Of a DNA stretch of 64,000 bases, positions 36,515 through 46,853 are shown one piece after another (within the stretch, counting starts at the first letter, position 1; every line of letters starts with the position of its first letter). The DNA is from Scandinavium goeteborgense. GTDB lineage: Bacteria > Pseudomonadota > Gammaproteobacteria > Enterobacterales > Enterobacteriaceae. The stretch is taken from assembly GCF_003935895.2 (NCBI RefSeq), contig NZ_CP054058.1, positions 4,321,177 through 4,385,176 of the forward strand. The letters run 5' to 3'. A model generated the notes under the pieces. That model worked only from the letters and a program-made list of their open reading frames with translations, was not told the DNA's origin and ran no database searches. Made by a program: the position numbers and the translations under genes.

Positions 36515-38776
36515 TTAAGCCTGACGCAAATTCTGCGCGGCCTGCACCATGTTCGCCAGTGCGGCACGGGTTTCTGGCCAGCCGCGGGTTTTCAGGCCGC
36601 AGTCCGGGTTGACCCACAGGCGCTCTGCCGGAATGCGCTGGGCGGCTTTCTTCAGCAGCGCTTCAATCCACTCTACGCTTGGCACGTTCGGCGAATGAAT
36701 GTCATATACGCCCGGGCCGATTTCGTTCGGATAGTCGAACTCTTCGAACGACTCCAGCAGCTCCATGTCTGAACGCGAGGTTTCGATGGTGATCACATCC
36801 GCATCCAGCGCGGCGATGGAATCCATGATGTCATTGAACTCGCAGTAACACATGTGGGTGTGGATCTGCGTTTCATCTTTCGCCACCGCGGCGTTGATGC
36901 GGAAGGCTTCCACGCCCCACGCCAGGTAAGCATCCCAGTCGCTTTGACGCAGCGGCAGCCCTTCACGCAGCGCCGGTTCGTCAATCTGGATTATGCCGAT
37001 CCCTGCGGCTTCCAGATCCGCCACTTCATCGCGCAGCGCGAGGGCAATCTGTTTGGCGATGGTTTCACGGGTCACGTCTTCACGCGGGAACGACCAGCAC
37101 AGAATCGTCACCGGACCGGTCAGCATGCCTTTCACTGGTTTGTCGGTCAGAGACTGCGCGTATTTCGCCCACTCAACGGTGATCGCTTCCGGACGGCTGA
37201 TGTCGCCAATCACCACCGGCGGCTTCACGCAGCGAGAACCGTAGCTCTGCACCCAGCCATTCTGAGTGAAGACGAAACCGTCCAGATGCTCGCCGAAGTA
37301 CTCGACCATGTCGTTACGCTCGGCTTCGCCGTGGACCAGCACGTCCAGGCCCAGACGCTCCTGCTCAACGATGGCCTGTTTAATGTGTTCGGCGATGCCG
37401 GTGCGATAATTGCCCGCATCGAGATTGCCTTTCTTGAAGTCGAGGCGCAGGCCGCGAATTTCCGTAGTTTGCGGGAAAGAGCCGATGGTGGTGGTCGGCC
37501 ATGCAGGCAGGTTGAAGCGCGCGCGCTGGGCTTCGGCACGCTCAATGTAAGGTCGACTGCGCTGGCTGTCCTGGGCGGTGATCGCGGCCAGGCGTTTTTC
37601 TACCGCGGCATTGTGTACGCGGCCTGAGTGACGGCGAGCCTGAATCGGCGCACTCCATTCTGCAATGGCTGCGGTGTCGCCGCTGTTGAGCGCATCACGC
37701 AGCAGCGCCAGCTCTCCACATTTTTGCAGGGCGAAGGCGAACCAGCTTTTTACTTCTGCATCGAGACGCGTTTCCACGCTCAGGTCGATCGGGCTGTGCA
37801 ACAGCGAGCAAGAAGACGCCACCCAAAGCGCACGTTTGCCGACGATATCTTTAACTTGTGCGTATTTCTCTGTGAGATCGGCCCGCCAGACATTCCGGCC
37901 ATTGACCAGACCCGCAGACAGCAGCCAGTCTGCAGGCAGGCGGCTGTGCAGTTCGGCGACGTCATCTTTACCGTGTACCAGATCGACATGCAGACCTTGC
38001 ACCGGCAGCGCGGTGATGGTGTCGAGGTTCGGCGTCACGCCTTCGAAATAGGTGGTCAGCAGCAGCTTAGTGTTGCCCTTGAGCGCATCGTAAGCGGGCT
38101 GGAACGCATCGAGCCACGAACGCGGCAACTCCAGCACCAGAATCGGTTCGTCGATTTGTACCCACTCGACGCCGCGTTTGGCCAGCTCGGCCAGCACCTG
38201 CTGGTAAACCGGGAGGATATCTTTCAGCAGGCTCAGACGGTCGAACTGCTCGCCTTTCACTTTACCCAGCCATAGATAGGTCACCGGGCCGAGCAGCACA
38301 GGTTTCACGTTGTGGCCCAGCGCCAGCGCTTCGTCCACTTCCTCCAGCAGTTGAGTCCAGGTCAGTTTGAATTCCTGCCCTTTAGTGAATTCCGGCACCA
38401 TGTAGTGATAGTTGGTGTTAAACCATTTGGTCATTTCTGCCGCCGCTGCCGGTTCGCCGGTTGGCGCCCTGCCGCGTCCGAGGCGGAACAGCGTGTCGAT
38501 ATCCACTGAGCCGTCTTTGTTCTGATGACGAGCCGGCACGTTGCCTAGCAGCAGGCTAGTGGTCAGAACATGGTCGTACCAGGCAAAATCGCCCACGGGC
38601 AGCAGATCCACGCCAGCGTCTTTCTGCTGCTGCCAGTGACGGGTGCGCAGTTCACGCCCGGTCGCCAACAGTTCTTCACGGCTGGAATTGCCCGCCCAAT
38701 AGCTCTCTTGTGCTTTTTTCAGTTCGCGGCGTAGGCCAACGCGAGGGAATCCGAGGGTGTGGTTTTTAATGGTCAT
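36515..38776 (-). CDS. metE: Cobalamin-independent methionine synthase
   Basis: Transfers the methyl group of 5-methyl-tetrahydropteroyltri-L-glutamate to homocysteine, forming methionine without B12. 753 residues, as in E. coli. Two barrels: the N-terminal half and the catalytic C-terminal half, with zinc ligands His and Cys in [11 protein letters not shown] and the second cysteine in [11 protein letters not shown]; substrate glutamate/aspartate segment [14 protein letters not shown]. Divergent from metR; regulated by MetJ and MetR through the shared 235-base region. Confidence 0.98.
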   Translation of the reverse strand: MTIKNHTLGFPRVGLRRELKKAQESYWAGNSSREELLATGRELRTRHWQQQKDAGVDLLPVGDFAWYDHVLTTSLLLGNVPARHQNKDGSVDIDTLFRLGRGRAPTGEPAAAAEMTKWFNTNYHYMVPEFTKGQEFKLTWTQLLEEVDEALALGHNVKPVLLGPVTYLWLGKVKGEQFDRLSLLKDILPVYQQVLAELAKRGVEWVQIDEPILVLELPRSWLDAFQPAYDALKGNTKLLLTTYFEGVTPNLDTITALPVQGLHVDLVHGKDDVAELHSRLPADWLLSAGLVNGRNVWRADLTEKYAQVKDIVGKRALWVASSCSLLHSPIDLSVETRLDAEVKSWFAFALQKCGELALLRDALNSGDTAAIAEWSAPIQARRHSGRVHNAAVEKRLAAITAQDSQRSRPYIERAEAQRARFNLPAWPTTTIGSFPQTTEIRGLRLDFKKGNLDAGNYRTGIAEHIKQAIVEQERLGLDVLVHGEAERNDMVEYFGEHLDGFVFTQNGWVQSYGSRCVKPPVVIGDISRPEAITVEWAKYAQSLTDKPVKGMLTGPVTILCWSFPREDVTRETIAKQIALALRDEVADLEAAGIGIIQIDEPALREGLPLRQSDWDAYLAWGVEAFRINAAVAKDETQIHTHMCYCEFNDIMDSIAALDADVITIETSRSDMELLESFEEFDYPNEIGPGVYDIHSPNVPSVEWIEALLKKAAQRIPAERLWVNPDCGLKTRGWPETRAALANMVQAAQNLRQA

Positions 38777-38924
38777 CAGTTCTTCCTCTAATTAATGGTC
38801 AATCCTATGGATTTTGAATTTAGGGAAGGCGGTAAGTTTGCTCATCCACGGGAGCTTACATAAGTAAGTGACCGGGGTGAGTAAACGCAGCCAACGCACC
38901 ATAAATTTAAAAGACTAAGGATTT

Positions 38925-38948
38925 AGACGTCTGGATGTTTACACATCT
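38925..38948. promoter_or_regulatory. MetJ boxes in the metE/metR region
   Basis: Three adjoining 8-base units: AGACGTCT (perfect Met box), GGATGTTT and ACACATCT, the tandem arrangement MetJ dimers bind with S-adenosylmethionine. A TATAAT (38948-38953) abuts the last box on the plus strand, consistent with control of metR. Confidence 0.8.
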
Positions 38949-38999
38949 ATAATTGGCAGGTACTGTATGATCCTCAAGCGCAATTTATTCATGCCGAAG

Positions 39000-39012
39000 T
39001 GAAGGACTTTCA
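39000..39012. promoter_or_regulatory. MetR-type palindrome at the metR start
   Basis: TGAAGGACTTTCA is a perfect match to TGAA-N5-TTCA, the MetR recognition pattern. It overlaps the metR ribosome-binding site and the A of its ATG. It could be chance overlap with AAGGA; position is unusual for activation of metE. Confidence 0.4.
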
Positions 39013-39965
39013 TGATCGAGATTAAACACCTGAAAACGCTACAGGCGTTGCGGAATAGCGGATCGCTCGCAGCAGCAGCAGCCATGCTGCACCAGACGCA
39101 ATCCGCGCTTTCTCACCAATTCAGCGATCTGGAACAGCGCCTTGGCTTCCGGCTATTTGTCCGTAAGAGTCAGCCGCTGCGCTTCACTCCGCAGGGCGAA
39201 ATTCTGCTGCAGCTGGCCAATCAGGTCCTGCCGCAGATTAGCCGCGCGCTGCAGGCCTGCAATGAACCGCAGCAGACGACGCTGCGGATCGCCATTGAGT
39301 GCCACAGCTGTATTCAGTGGCTGACGCCCGCGCTGGAAAACTTCCGTTTGAGTTGGCCGCAGGTGGAGATGGATTTCAAATCGGGGGTGACGTTCGACCC
39401 GCAGCCTGCGTTGCAGCAAGGCGAGCTGGATATCGTGCTGACCTCAGACATTCTGCCGCGCAGCGGTCTCCACTATTCGCCGATGTTTGATTATGAAGTG
39501 CGACTGGTGCTGGCTCCCGATCATCCGCTGGCGGCGAAAGCCCGCATCACACCGGAAGACATCGCCAGCGAATCGCTGTTGATTTACCCGGTGCAGCGCA
39601 GCCGACTCGATATCTGGCGCCATTTTTTACAGCCAGCCGGCGTGAGCCCATCACTGAAAAGCGTGGATAACACCTTGTTATTGATTCAGATGGTGGCAGC
39701 GAAAATGGGCATTGCTGCCCTGCCGCATTGGGTGGTGGAGAGTTTTGAACGCCAGGGCCTGGTGGTGACCAAAACCCTGGGCGAAGGTCTGTGGAGCCGA
39801 CTGTACGCTGCCGTGCGCGATGGCGAGCAGCGCCAGCCGGTTACCGAAGCATTTATTCGCTCAACGCGGAATCACGCTTGCGATCATTTGCCGTTTGTCC
39901 GGAGCGCGGAGCGACCCAATGGCGATGGACCCACAGCGAAGCCACAATCACCAACGCACCTATAA
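39012..39965 (+). CDS. metR: Methionine biosynthesis transcriptional activator MetR
   Basis: LysR-type regulator that activates metE and metH with homocysteine as coinducer. 317 residues, E. coli length. N-terminal winged helix-turn-helix at about 1-62 ([20 protein letters not shown]), then the two-lobed effector domain (about 90-295; [20 protein letters not shown]). AAGGA precedes the ATG. Its last 113 bases overlap the 3' end of yigM on the other strand. Confidence 0.97.
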   Translation: MIEIKHLKTLQALRNSGSLAAAAAMLHQTQSALSHQFSDLEQRLGFRLFVRKSQPLRFTPQGEILLQLANQVLPQISRALQACNEPQQTTLRIAIECHSCIQWLTPALENFRLSWPQVEMDFKSGVTFDPQPALQQGELDIVLTSDILPRSGLHYSPMFDYEVRLVLAPDHPLAAKARITPEDIASESLLIYPVQRSRLDIWRHFLQPAGVSPSLKSVDNTLLLIQMVAAKMGIAALPHWVVESFERQGLVVTKTLGEGLWSRLYAAVRDGEQRQPVTEAFIRSTRNHACDHLPFVRSAERPNGDGPTAKPQSPTHL

Positions 39966-40752
39966 TAAAGCTCGGCCAGTGCGGCTGCTGTTGCCAGATA
40001 GCCAGATTCACCAACAGCCCGGCAGGCACATGCATGTTATTCATGATCCCCAGCGTACCGGCGTCCACCTGCGTGGCGCCGTAGTTCCACATGAAGTAGC
40101 CCAGCCCTGAAGCCACCACGCCGAGCCACACCAGAATGCCCCATTGCAACGTGATCGTCGGCAGCTTGTTCGGATTCCCGAGCATGAACCACGCCACCAG
40201 CGCCACAATAAAGGCGCCAAGATAAAACCAGGCGAAGGCGTTGTGCTGCGGCATCGGGTGGATTTCCATTAAACGCTTGTAGCCGACCATCCCGATAGCA
40301 AAGCAGATATTCGACAGCTGCACCAATAGCAGCCCGGTCCAGAAATGCGTGCTGACGTGGTCATAGCGAATGATCGCCGCGCCAATCACCGCCAGCATGG
40401 CACTCAGCAGATAGCCCCAGCGCAGCCTGCGTTTACTCATCAGGTCGTAAATCAGGGTGATGTACAGCGGGGTCAGCACCGTAAACAGCAGAAATTCGGA
40501 CACGGTCAGGTAGAGATAGGCGCGGAACGCCAGCAGGTACATTATGCCAAGCTGCATCGCCCCCACCAGCATGTACATCAGCAGGACTTTCAACGATTGC
40601 GAGCGCGCCCGCAGGAATGGCAGGAACACCAGCGCCGCCAGGCCCACGCGCATCAGCACGGAGAAATAGCTGTCAACGCTCCCCGCCAGGTACTCGCCAA
40701 TCAGGCTAAAGGAAAACGCCCACAACACGGTGGTGATAATCAGTAACGCCAC
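39853..40752 (-). CDS. yigM: Biotin transporter YigM (EamA/DMT family)
   Basis: Ten-span drug/metabolite-type permease; the E. coli orthologue (YigM/BioP) is a biotin uptake protein. 299 residues. Two EamA repeats: first [20 protein letters not shown] onward, second from about residue 150 ([20 protein letters not shown]). Its C-terminal 37 or so codons overlap metR in opposite orientation. BirA, which senses biotin, is also encoded in this window, but I found no canonical BirA operator here. Confidence 0.93.
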   Translation of the reverse strand: MALLIITTVLWAFSFSLIGEYLAGSVDSYFSVLMRVGLAALVFLPFLRARSQSLKVLLMYMLVGAMQLGIMYLLAFRAYLYLTVSEFLLFTVLTPLYITLIYDLMSKRRLRWGYLLSAMLAVIGAAIIRYDHVSTHFWTGLLLVQLSNICFAIGMVGYKRLMEIHPMPQHNAFAWFYLGAFIVALVAWFMLGNPNKLPTITLQWGILVWLGVVASGLGYFMWNYGATQVDAGTLGIMNNMHVPAGLLVNLAIWQQQPHWPSFIIGALVIVASLWVHRHWVAPRSGQTANDRKRDSALSE

Positions 40753-40936
40753 GATGAGACTCTCTCAGGATAGTTTGCAGGCATTGTAGCGGAGTCTTCG
40801 GTTGACAACTGGTCAAATAAAGAACGCTCACGTTTTACAGCAGCGATTTCTCAGCCCTAATTAGTCCATTACTGATAGTTATGCGACCGAATTCGGGGAA
40901 TACTGAATATCTTCCCCCATCAGCAGCATTTTCAGG

Positions 40937-41746
40937 ATGGACCCTGTGACTGACGGCAGTTTAATTCCTTCAATTCTTCACCAGTTGAACGCCTCACGAG
41001 CGCGGCTGAAACAGGCTATCCACACCCGACAACTGGAGATGTGGTATCAGCCGATCGTTCTGCTGGAAAGTGGCTGCGTCGTCGGGGCCGAAGCGCTGGT
41101 GCGCTGGCCGCAGCCGGACGGCAAACTGCTGGCGCCGGACAGCTTCATTCCTTTTGCCCGAGAAACGCAGCTGCTGAGCACGATGACGGTGTGGGTGGTT
41201 GAGCAGGTGCTGAACGATCTCGGCACATGGCTGCGTCAGAATCCGGGCCAGTACGTTTCCATCAATGTTGAACCCGACGACCTGCAATCCACCGTTCTGC
41301 TGGAGCACCTGGCAATGATGTGTCGTGGTTACGGGGTTCGCCCGCAGCAAATCACGCTGGAAATGACGGAAAGCAGTATGGTTGATCCGGATGCCATCGC
41401 CCCGATGATTGAGCACTATCGCCAGGCGGGGCACGCCATTTATCTGGATGATTTTGGCAGTGGCTATGCAAACCTGAATTATCTCCAGGCGATGACCTTC
41501 GACATGCTCAAAATTGATAAAACGCTGGTCGACCCGCTGCCGGGCAAAAGTCTGCTGCCGCAGGTTATCGCGCTGGCGAAGTCATTGTCGCTGGAGCCGC
41601 TGGCGGAAGGGGTTGAAACGCAGGCGCAGGCCGCGTGGCTGAAAGCGCATGGCGTGAAATACGCGCAGGGCTGGTTATACAGTAAAGCCCTGACCAGCAG
41701 GGCTTTTATTGACTGGAGCGAATCGCGTTGCGTTACGCCTGATTGA
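40937..41746 (+). CDS. Stand-alone EAL-domain protein (putative c-di-GMP phosphodiesterase)
   Basis: Soluble 269-residue protein made almost entirely of one EAL domain, with no sensor, GGDEF or membrane segment. All residues expected for activity are present: Glu52 in EALVRW, Asn110 in SINVEPDDL, Glu142 in LEMTES, Asp171-Asp172 in LDDFGSGYANL, Lys192 in LKIDK, Glu224 in EGVET and Gln244 in QGWLYS. So it probably hydrolyses c-di-GMP (inference). The start is uncertain: a GTG at 40946 has AGGATGG five bases upstream and may be the true start. It lies between yigM (divergent) and yigL (convergent), an insertion relative to E. coli K-12. Confidence 0.88.
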   Translation: MDPVTDGSLIPSILHQLNASRARLKQAIHTRQLEMWYQPIVLLESGCVVGAEALVRWPQPDGKLLAPDSFIPFARETQLLSTMTVWVVEQVLNDLGTWLRQNPGQYVSINVEPDDLQSTVLLEHLAMMCRGYGVRPQQITLEMTESSMVDPDAIAPMIEHYRQAGHAIYLDDFGSGYANLNYLQAMTFDMLKIDKTLVDPLPGKSLLPQVIALAKSLSLEPLAEGVETQAQAAWLKAHGVKYAQGWLYSKALTSRAFIDWSESRCVTPD

Positions 41747-42539
41747 GATACAGGCGGCGCAGGTAATGCGGTACCGCGTCATCCACGTTCGAACCAATCA
41801 CTTCCAGTTCCGGATGCAAATCTTTCAGACGCTGATGCGCGTTTTCCATGATGCAGCCTTTGCCCGCCATGGAGAGCATTTCGGCATCGTTCATGCCGTC
41901 GCCAAACGCGATGCAGTCCGGCAGGCCGTAACCCATCATTTTCGCGACCGCTTCCAGCGCGTGTCCTTTTGACACACCGCCCGCCATCACTTCCAGACAG
42001 GTCAGGGTCGAGAAACTCACGTTGACGCGATCGCCCCAACGCGCGTTGATCGCCTGCTCTAACGGCAGCAGCACTTCATGATCCGGCGAAGAGAAGAACA
42101 CTTTGCTGACGCCTTCGGCTTCCAGCAGGCCCGGCTCATAAAGCGAATAGTTAAAAGTCGCTTCCTTAAAGAAACGCATCTCTTCCGGACGATGACGGTT
42201 CATGAACCATTCGTCGTTGCGATACACGTTGGTCACGATATCCGGATTGTTATTCACCACACCAAACAGGTCAGAGGCGATATCGCTATCGAGGTTATGG
42301 GCAAACACCAGATTGCCGTCGGTATCGTGAACGCGAGCACCGTTGGAGGTGATCATGAATGCCTTGATGCCCAGGCCATCGCGGATCTGCCCAACGTCAA
42401 TGTGGTGGCGGCCAGTCGCAAAAACGAAGTTCACCCCTTTTTCGGTCAGCAAGGTCAGCGTTTCTTTGGTGTAGGGGGACAGACGATGGTCGGGATTGAG
42501 CAGCGTACCATCTAAATCAGACGCAACAACCTGGTACAT
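41733..42539 (-). CDS. yigL: HAD-family phosphatase YigL
   Basis: Cof-type haloacid-dehalogenase phosphatase; the E. coli protein dephosphorylates pyridoxal phosphate and sugar phosphates and is induced by SgrS during glucose-phosphate stress. 268 residues. HAD motif I DLDGTLLN (8-15), motif II FATGRHH, motif III/IV KGHALEAVAKM and FGDGMNDAEML. The 3' end overlaps the EAL gene by 14 bases. Downstream of pldB in the same orientation, so probably co-transcribed; SgrS acts on the pldB-yigL transcript in Salmonella. Confidence 0.95.
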   Translation of the reverse strand: MYQVVASDLDGTLLNPDHRLSPYTKETLTLLTEKGVNFVFATGRHHIDVGQIRDGLGIKAFMITSNGARVHDTDGNLVFAHNLDSDIASDLFGVVNNNPDIVTNVYRNDEWFMNRHRPEEMRFFKEATFNYSLYEPGLLEAEGVSKVFFSSPDHEVLLPLEQAINARWGDRVNVSFSTLTCLEVMAGGVSKGHALEAVAKMMGYGLPDCIAFGDGMNDAEMLSMAGKGCIMENAHQRLKDLHPELEVIGSNVDDAVPHYLRRLYLNQA

Positions 42540-42580
42540 AAACGAATTAAACCTCTGGTAAGAGCGGCATTAACGCCGGA

Positions 42581-43573
42581 TTAATTATGTCGATCATAAA
42601 ACTCGACGATAGTCTCGAGCGCGACTGAGCGCATATCGTCCTTTTCGAAAAGGATCTCATGATAAGCACCGGGTATGACAAGCGGACTCACGCCTTCACA
42701 AGGCTTGCCCGCCGCGGCGCGGAGTGCGCAATAGCGGTCGTGCATACGGTTATCCACGACCTTTTCTTCTTCAGCCTGAATCAGCAGCGTCGGGGTGTCA
42801 TCCAACGCCACGCCGGCCAGAATTTCTTCTCCGGCTATCACCCCTTCCCGCACCCAATGATAGGTCGGTCCGCCAACGCGAATATACGGATTGTCGGCAT
42901 AGAACCCCAGGTTTCGCCGATAGCGTTCCCGGCTGTGGGTCAGGATATTGAGGCTGAACGGCAGCGCGTGCCAACGCCCGGTTCCCATGGCATAGCTTTC
43001 TCTTATGCGCTGATGGCCCTCAGCGAAATCGAGAATTGGCCGCACCATCCAGTCGGGCAACCGCATGATGATACCGAACATTGGCGCACAAAGCGCGAGC
43101 GCGTCGCACTGCTTTGGATTTCGCTGTAAAAACAGCGTAGAAATGGCGCCGCCCATTGAGTGAGCGAGGATATAACGCTTACGCCACGGCCCCGGTGCCA
43201 CTTCCTGTTCCCAAAAAGCGGTCAGGTCGTCGACGTAATCGCTGAAGTTATCCACGTGGCCGCGATGGCTGTCGTCGAGCATTCGCCCGGACAACCCTTG
43301 CCCACGGTGATCGATAATCAGCACGTCGAAGCCACTGTAGAACAGGTCGTAGGCCAGCTCCGCATACTTCACGTAGCTTTCGATTCGGCCCGGACAGACC
43401 ACAATCACCCGATCGTGTTTTTTGGCGCGAAAGCGGACGAAGCGCACCGGAACGTTATCCACGCCTCTGAATTCGGCTTCTTCACGCTGGCGCCAGAAAT
43501 TATTCAGCGGTCCCATCGTGAAAGCGGCAAACCCGTTTTCTCTGGTTTTCCAGTCCATTTTCTGCCGAAACAT
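42581..43573 (-). CDS. pldB: Lysophospholipase L2
   Basis: Alpha/beta hydrolase that removes the acyl chain from lysophospholipids at the inner membrane. 330 residues; the E. coli protein has 340, the difference being its C-terminal tail after FYDRHN. Nucleophile serine in ILAHSMGGAIS, oxyanion region VVCPGRIESYVKYAEL, and catalytic histidine in GAYHEILFEKD. 41 bases upstream of yigL. Confidence 0.95.
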   Translation of the reverse strand: MFRQKMDWKTRENGFAAFTMGPLNNFWRQREEAEFRGVDNVPVRFVRFRAKKHDRVIVVCPGRIESYVKYAELAYDLFYSGFDVLIIDHRGQGLSGRMLDDSHRGHVDNFSDYVDDLTAFWEQEVAPGPWRKRYILAHSMGGAISTLFLQRNPKQCDALALCAPMFGIIMRLPDWMVRPILDFAEGHQRIRESYAMGTGRWHALPFSLNILTHSRERYRRNLGFYADNPYIRVGGPTYHWVREGVIAGEEILAGVALDDTPTLLIQAEEEKVVDNRMHDRYCALRAAAGKPCEGVSPLVIPGAYHEILFEKDDMRSVALETIVEFYDRHN

Positions 43574-43652
43574 CGGCTATCCACCCCTGCTGCTTGAAGT
43601 ATGACGGGCATAGCGTATTGTGGCATAAAAGCAGTCAATCAGGGAGTGTCTC

Positions 43653-44273
43653 ATGACCTTCGAGTGGTGGTTCGCCTATCTACTGACGTCGATAATTCTT
43701 AGCCTTTCCCCCGGTTCCGGGGCTATCAACACCATGACCACCGCCATCAATCACGGCTATCGTGGCGCAGCGGCATCGATTGCCGGGCTACAAACCGGGC
43801 TGGGCATTCATATCGTTTTGGTGGGAGTCGGTCTGGGGACGTTGTTCTCGCGTTCGCTGCTGGCGTTTGAAGTGCTGAAATGGGCGGGTGTCGCGTACCT
43901 CATCTGGCTCGGGATTCAGCAATGGCGCGCCGCAGGCGCTATCGATCTTAACGCCGTCGCGAAGACGCAAACCCGTGGACATCTGTTTAAACGCGCGGTT
44001 TTTGTGAATCTCACCAACCCGAAAAGCATCGTCTTTCTGGCGGCGCTGTTTCCGCAATTTATCATGCCGCATCAGCCGCAGGTCATGCAGTACGTGATCC
44101 TCGGGGTGACGACCATCGTGGTGGATATCATTGTAATGATTGGCTATGCGACGCTGGCGACGCGAATTGCAGGCTGGATCAAAGGCCCTCGTCAGATGAA
44201 GGCCCTGAATAAGATTTTTGGATCGCTGTTTATGCTGGTCGGCGCGCTGCTTGCGTCAGCACGCCATGCGTGA
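43653..44273 (+). CDS. rhtB: Homoserine/homoserine lactone exporter RhtB
   Basis: LysE-superfamily inner-membrane exporter. 206 residues with the family N-terminus [20 protein letters not shown] and five to six hydrophobic spans; conserved [18 protein letters not shown] loop. It ends one base before the 3' end of rhtC, which faces it; no terminator is visible between them. Confidence 0.95.
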   Translation: MTFEWWFAYLLTSIILSLSPGSGAINTMTTAINHGYRGAAASIAGLQTGLGIHIVLVGVGLGTLFSRSLLAFEVLKWAGVAYLIWLGIQQWRAAGAIDLNAVAKTQTRGHLFKRAVFVNLTNPKSIVFLAALFPQFIMPHQPQVMQYVILGVTTIVVDIIVMIGYATLATRIAGWIKGPRQMKALNKIFGSLFMLVGALLASARHA

Positions 44274-44894
44274 TTAGCGAGAGATGATCAGGTGGATGCC
44301 GAAGCCAGCGAACAGGGTTCCGGCCACGCCGTCAATCCACTTGGCCATGCGCTGGTAGCCGCGGCGCATGGTCGGCAACGCGAACAGACTCGCCACGACG
44401 GTAAACCACGCGAAGGTTTCCAAGGCGATCATCACAAATAATCCCCAGCGTTCGGTGCTACCGACGTCATCCCCCACGAACAGCGAAAACACGCTACCGA
44501 AGTAAATAATGGCTTTCGGGTTCGACAGGTTGGTGAGCAGGCCTTTCAGGAAACTGCGGCCACCGTGCGCCAGTTCAACTGCCGGTGACTCCTGCGTTGG
44601 CGCCTCTTTTTTCAACGCCCCGCGCAGCATCTGATAGCCCATCCAGCACAGATACAATCCGCCACCGACCATAATAATGCTGTGCAGCCACGCCATTTTT
44701 GCGAGGATCAAGTTCAGGCCAAGCAACGCCACGCCAGACCACACCATGACGCCACCGGTGATCCCCAGCACGCCCATCATGGCTTCTTTGCGGGAACGGC
44801 TAACGGCAGTTTGTGATACGAAAAAGAAGTCGGGACCTGGCGTGACCAGCGCAACGATATGCAGTACCGCTACGGTCAGAAAGAGCATCAACAT
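44274..44894 (-). CDS. rhtC: Threonine exporter RhtC
   Basis: LysE-superfamily exporter of threonine (and homoserine). 206 residues; N-terminal VALVTPGPDFFFVSQTAVSRSRK and the NLSNPKAIIYFGSVFSLFV loop identify the subfamily. Convergent with rhtB, its distant paralogue; 68 bases downstream of recQ. Confidence 0.95.
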   Translation of the reverse strand: MLMLFLTVAVLHIVALVTPGPDFFFVSQTAVSRSRKEAMMGVLGITGGVMVWSGVALLGLNLILAKMAWLHSIIMVGGGLYLCWMGYQMLRGALKKEAPTQESPAVELAHGGRSFLKGLLTNLSNPKAIIYFGSVFSLFVGDDVGSTERWGLFVMIALETFAWFTVVASLFALPTMRRGYQRMAKWIDGVAGTLFAGFGIHLIISR

Positions 44895-44961
44895 AGGAAG
44901 TAACTCGCGGGATTATCAGTCGGTGAACCACCATCCTGCCACGTTCGGGCAGGAGTGGCTA

Positions 44962-46794
44962 CTACTCATCGTCGCCGTCGACGTGGCTGCGGATCAATGC
45001 CATGAATTCACGGCCAAATCGCTCCAGCTTGCGGGTACCCACGCCGTTCACGCCCAACATTTCACCCGGGGTCAGCGGCGTTTGCTCGGCCATTTCAATC
45101 AGCGTGGCATCGTTAAACACCACGTAAGGGGGGATATTTTCTTCGTCGGCGATGACTTTACGCAGCTTGCGCAGTTTGGCAAACAGCTTACGGTCATAGT
45201 TTCCGCCGTAGGATTTCTGCGCCACGCGCGGTTTGAGCGCCTGCACGCGCGGCACGGCTAACTGCAGCGGCACTTCGGCACGCAGTACCGGACGCGCGGA
45301 ATCGGTCATCTGCAATGCGGAGTGCATCGCAATATTCTGCATCACCAGCCCGAGGTGAATCAGTTGGCGGATAACGCTCACCCAGTGTTCATGGGTTTTA
45401 TCGCGGCCCATGCCATACACCTTGAGCTTATCGTGGCCCATTTCGCGGATACGCTGATTATTCGCCCCGCGAATCACTTCGACCACATAGCCCATACCAA
45501 AACGCTGATTCACCCGACCAATGGTTGAGAGCGCAATCTGTGCGTCCTGCAAGCCATCGTATTGTTTCGGGGGATCGAGGCACACATCGCAGTTACCGCA
45601 CGGCTCCTGACGACCTTCGCCGAAATAGTTCAGCAGCACCAGACGACGGCAGGTTTGCGCTTCGGCAAACGCGCCCATCGCGTTGAGCTTGTGGCGTTCA
45701 ATGTCCTGCAACTGCCCGACAGGCTTCTCTTCCAGGCATTTACGCAACCATGCCATGTCGGCCGGATCGTAAAACAGCATCGCTTCAGCAGGCAGACCAT
45801 CTCGCCCGGCACGGCCCGTTTCCTGGTAGTAGGATTCGATGTTACGCGGGATATCAAAGTGCGCCACAAAGCGTACGTTCGGCTTGTTGATACCCATCCC
45901 GAAGGCGACGGTCGCGACGACGATTTGCAGGTCATCGCGCTGGAATTTTTCCTGCACATCCGCACGGACGTCATGCTCCAGCCCTGCATGATATGCCCCG
46001 GCGCTGATGCCTTTGCTTTGCAGACGCGCGGCCGTGTCTTCCACTTTGGCGCGACTACCACAATAAATAATGCCGGATTTTCCGCGCTGGTCCTGCACGT
46101 AACGCATCAGCTGATCGAGCGGCTTGAACTTCTCCATCAGCATGTAGCGGATGTTCGGTCGGTCAAAGCTGCTTATCTGGATGTACGGATCGTTCAGGCC
46201 CAGCAGGCGCACGATATCGCTGCGGGTGGTGTCATCGGCGGTGGCGGTTAACGCCATAAACGGCAGGGTAGGATATCGCTGACGCAGCTGGCCCAGCGCG
46301 GCATATTCAGGACGGAAGTCGTGGCCCCACTGAGAAATACAGTGCGCTTCATCCACCGCCAGCATCACCGGATTCCAGTGGCTGAGGTTTTCGAGGAAGT
46401 TGTCGAGCATTAGACGCTCAGGGGCGATATACAGCAGGCGGATTTTGCCGGTACGGCAGCCCGCCATCACCTCTTGCTGCTGTTCGCGCGTCTGCGTCGA
46501 ATTCAGACAGGCCGCCGACACGCCATTGGCGAGCAGCTGATCGACCTGGTCCTTCATTAATGAAATCAGCGGTGAGACGACGACTGTCAGGCCGTCGAGA
46601 ACCAGCGCGGGTACCTGATAGCACAGGGATTTCCCGCCGCCGGTCGGCATCACCACCAGACAGTCGCGCCCTTCGAGCGCCGTCTCGATGATGGTTTCCT
46701 GACCCGGGCGGAACTGCTGGTAGCCAAAGGTTTCCTGTAAAACCTGCCTTGCCAGCGATGCCTGATTTATCACTTCCGCCTGCGCCACACTCAC
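44962..46794 (-). CDS. recQ: ATP-dependent DNA helicase RecQ
   Basis: 3'-5' superfamily 2 helicase acting in RecF-pathway recombination and suppressing illegitimate recombination. GTG start chosen ([11 protein letters not shown], 610 residues), matching the E. coli N-terminus; GGGG lies close upstream and a second GTG follows two codons later. Walker [13 protein letters not shown] (about 50), DEAH box [12 protein letters not shown], motif [12 protein letters not shown], zinc-binding cysteines in AQTCRRL and CGNCDVC, and the C-terminal HRDC domain (about 530-605). Downstream of pldA with a terminator between. Confidence 0.96.
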   Translation of the reverse strand: MSVAQAEVINQASLARQVLQETFGYQQFRPGQETIIETALEGRDCLVVMPTGGGKSLCYQVPALVLDGLTVVVSPLISLMKDQVDQLLANGVSAACLNSTQTREQQQEVMAGCRTGKIRLLYIAPERLMLDNFLENLSHWNPVMLAVDEAHCISQWGHDFRPEYAALGQLRQRYPTLPFMALTATADDTTRSDIVRLLGLNDPYIQISSFDRPNIRYMLMEKFKPLDQLMRYVQDQRGKSGIIYCGSRAKVEDTAARLQSKGISAGAYHAGLEHDVRADVQEKFQRDDLQIVVATVAFGMGINKPNVRFVAHFDIPRNIESYYQETGRAGRDGLPAEAMLFYDPADMAWLRKCLEEKPVGQLQDIERHKLNAMGAFAEAQTCRRLVLLNYFGEGRQEPCGNCDVCLDPPKQYDGLQDAQIALSTIGRVNQRFGMGYVVEVIRGANNQRIREMGHDKLKVYGMGRDKTHEHWVSVIRQLIHLGLVMQNIAMHSALQMTDSARPVLRAEVPLQLAVPRVQALKPRVAQKSYGGNYDRKLFAKLRKLRKVIADEENIPPYVVFNDATLIEMAEQTPLTPGEMLGVNGVGTRKLERFGREFMALIRSHVDGDDE

Positions 46795-46806
46795 CCCAAT
46801 TCTGAA

Positions 46807-46835
46807 ATAAAAACAGGCGCTATTTTCAGCGCCTG
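46807..46835 (-). terminator. pldA terminator
   Basis: Minus strand CAGGCGCT-N6-AGCGCCTG followed by TTTTTATTT, between pldA and recQ. Confidence 0.88.
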
Positions 46836-46853
46836 AGAGCAAGAGTGCAACGT

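Noticed and set aside
40790..40820. A palindrome TTGAC-AACTG-GTCAA and TTGTAG...GGTTGACAA near the yigM start, considered as a BirA operator
   Set aside because: The half-sites resemble the BirA consensus, but the spacing is about 9 bases too short for the canonical operator, so I do not call it.
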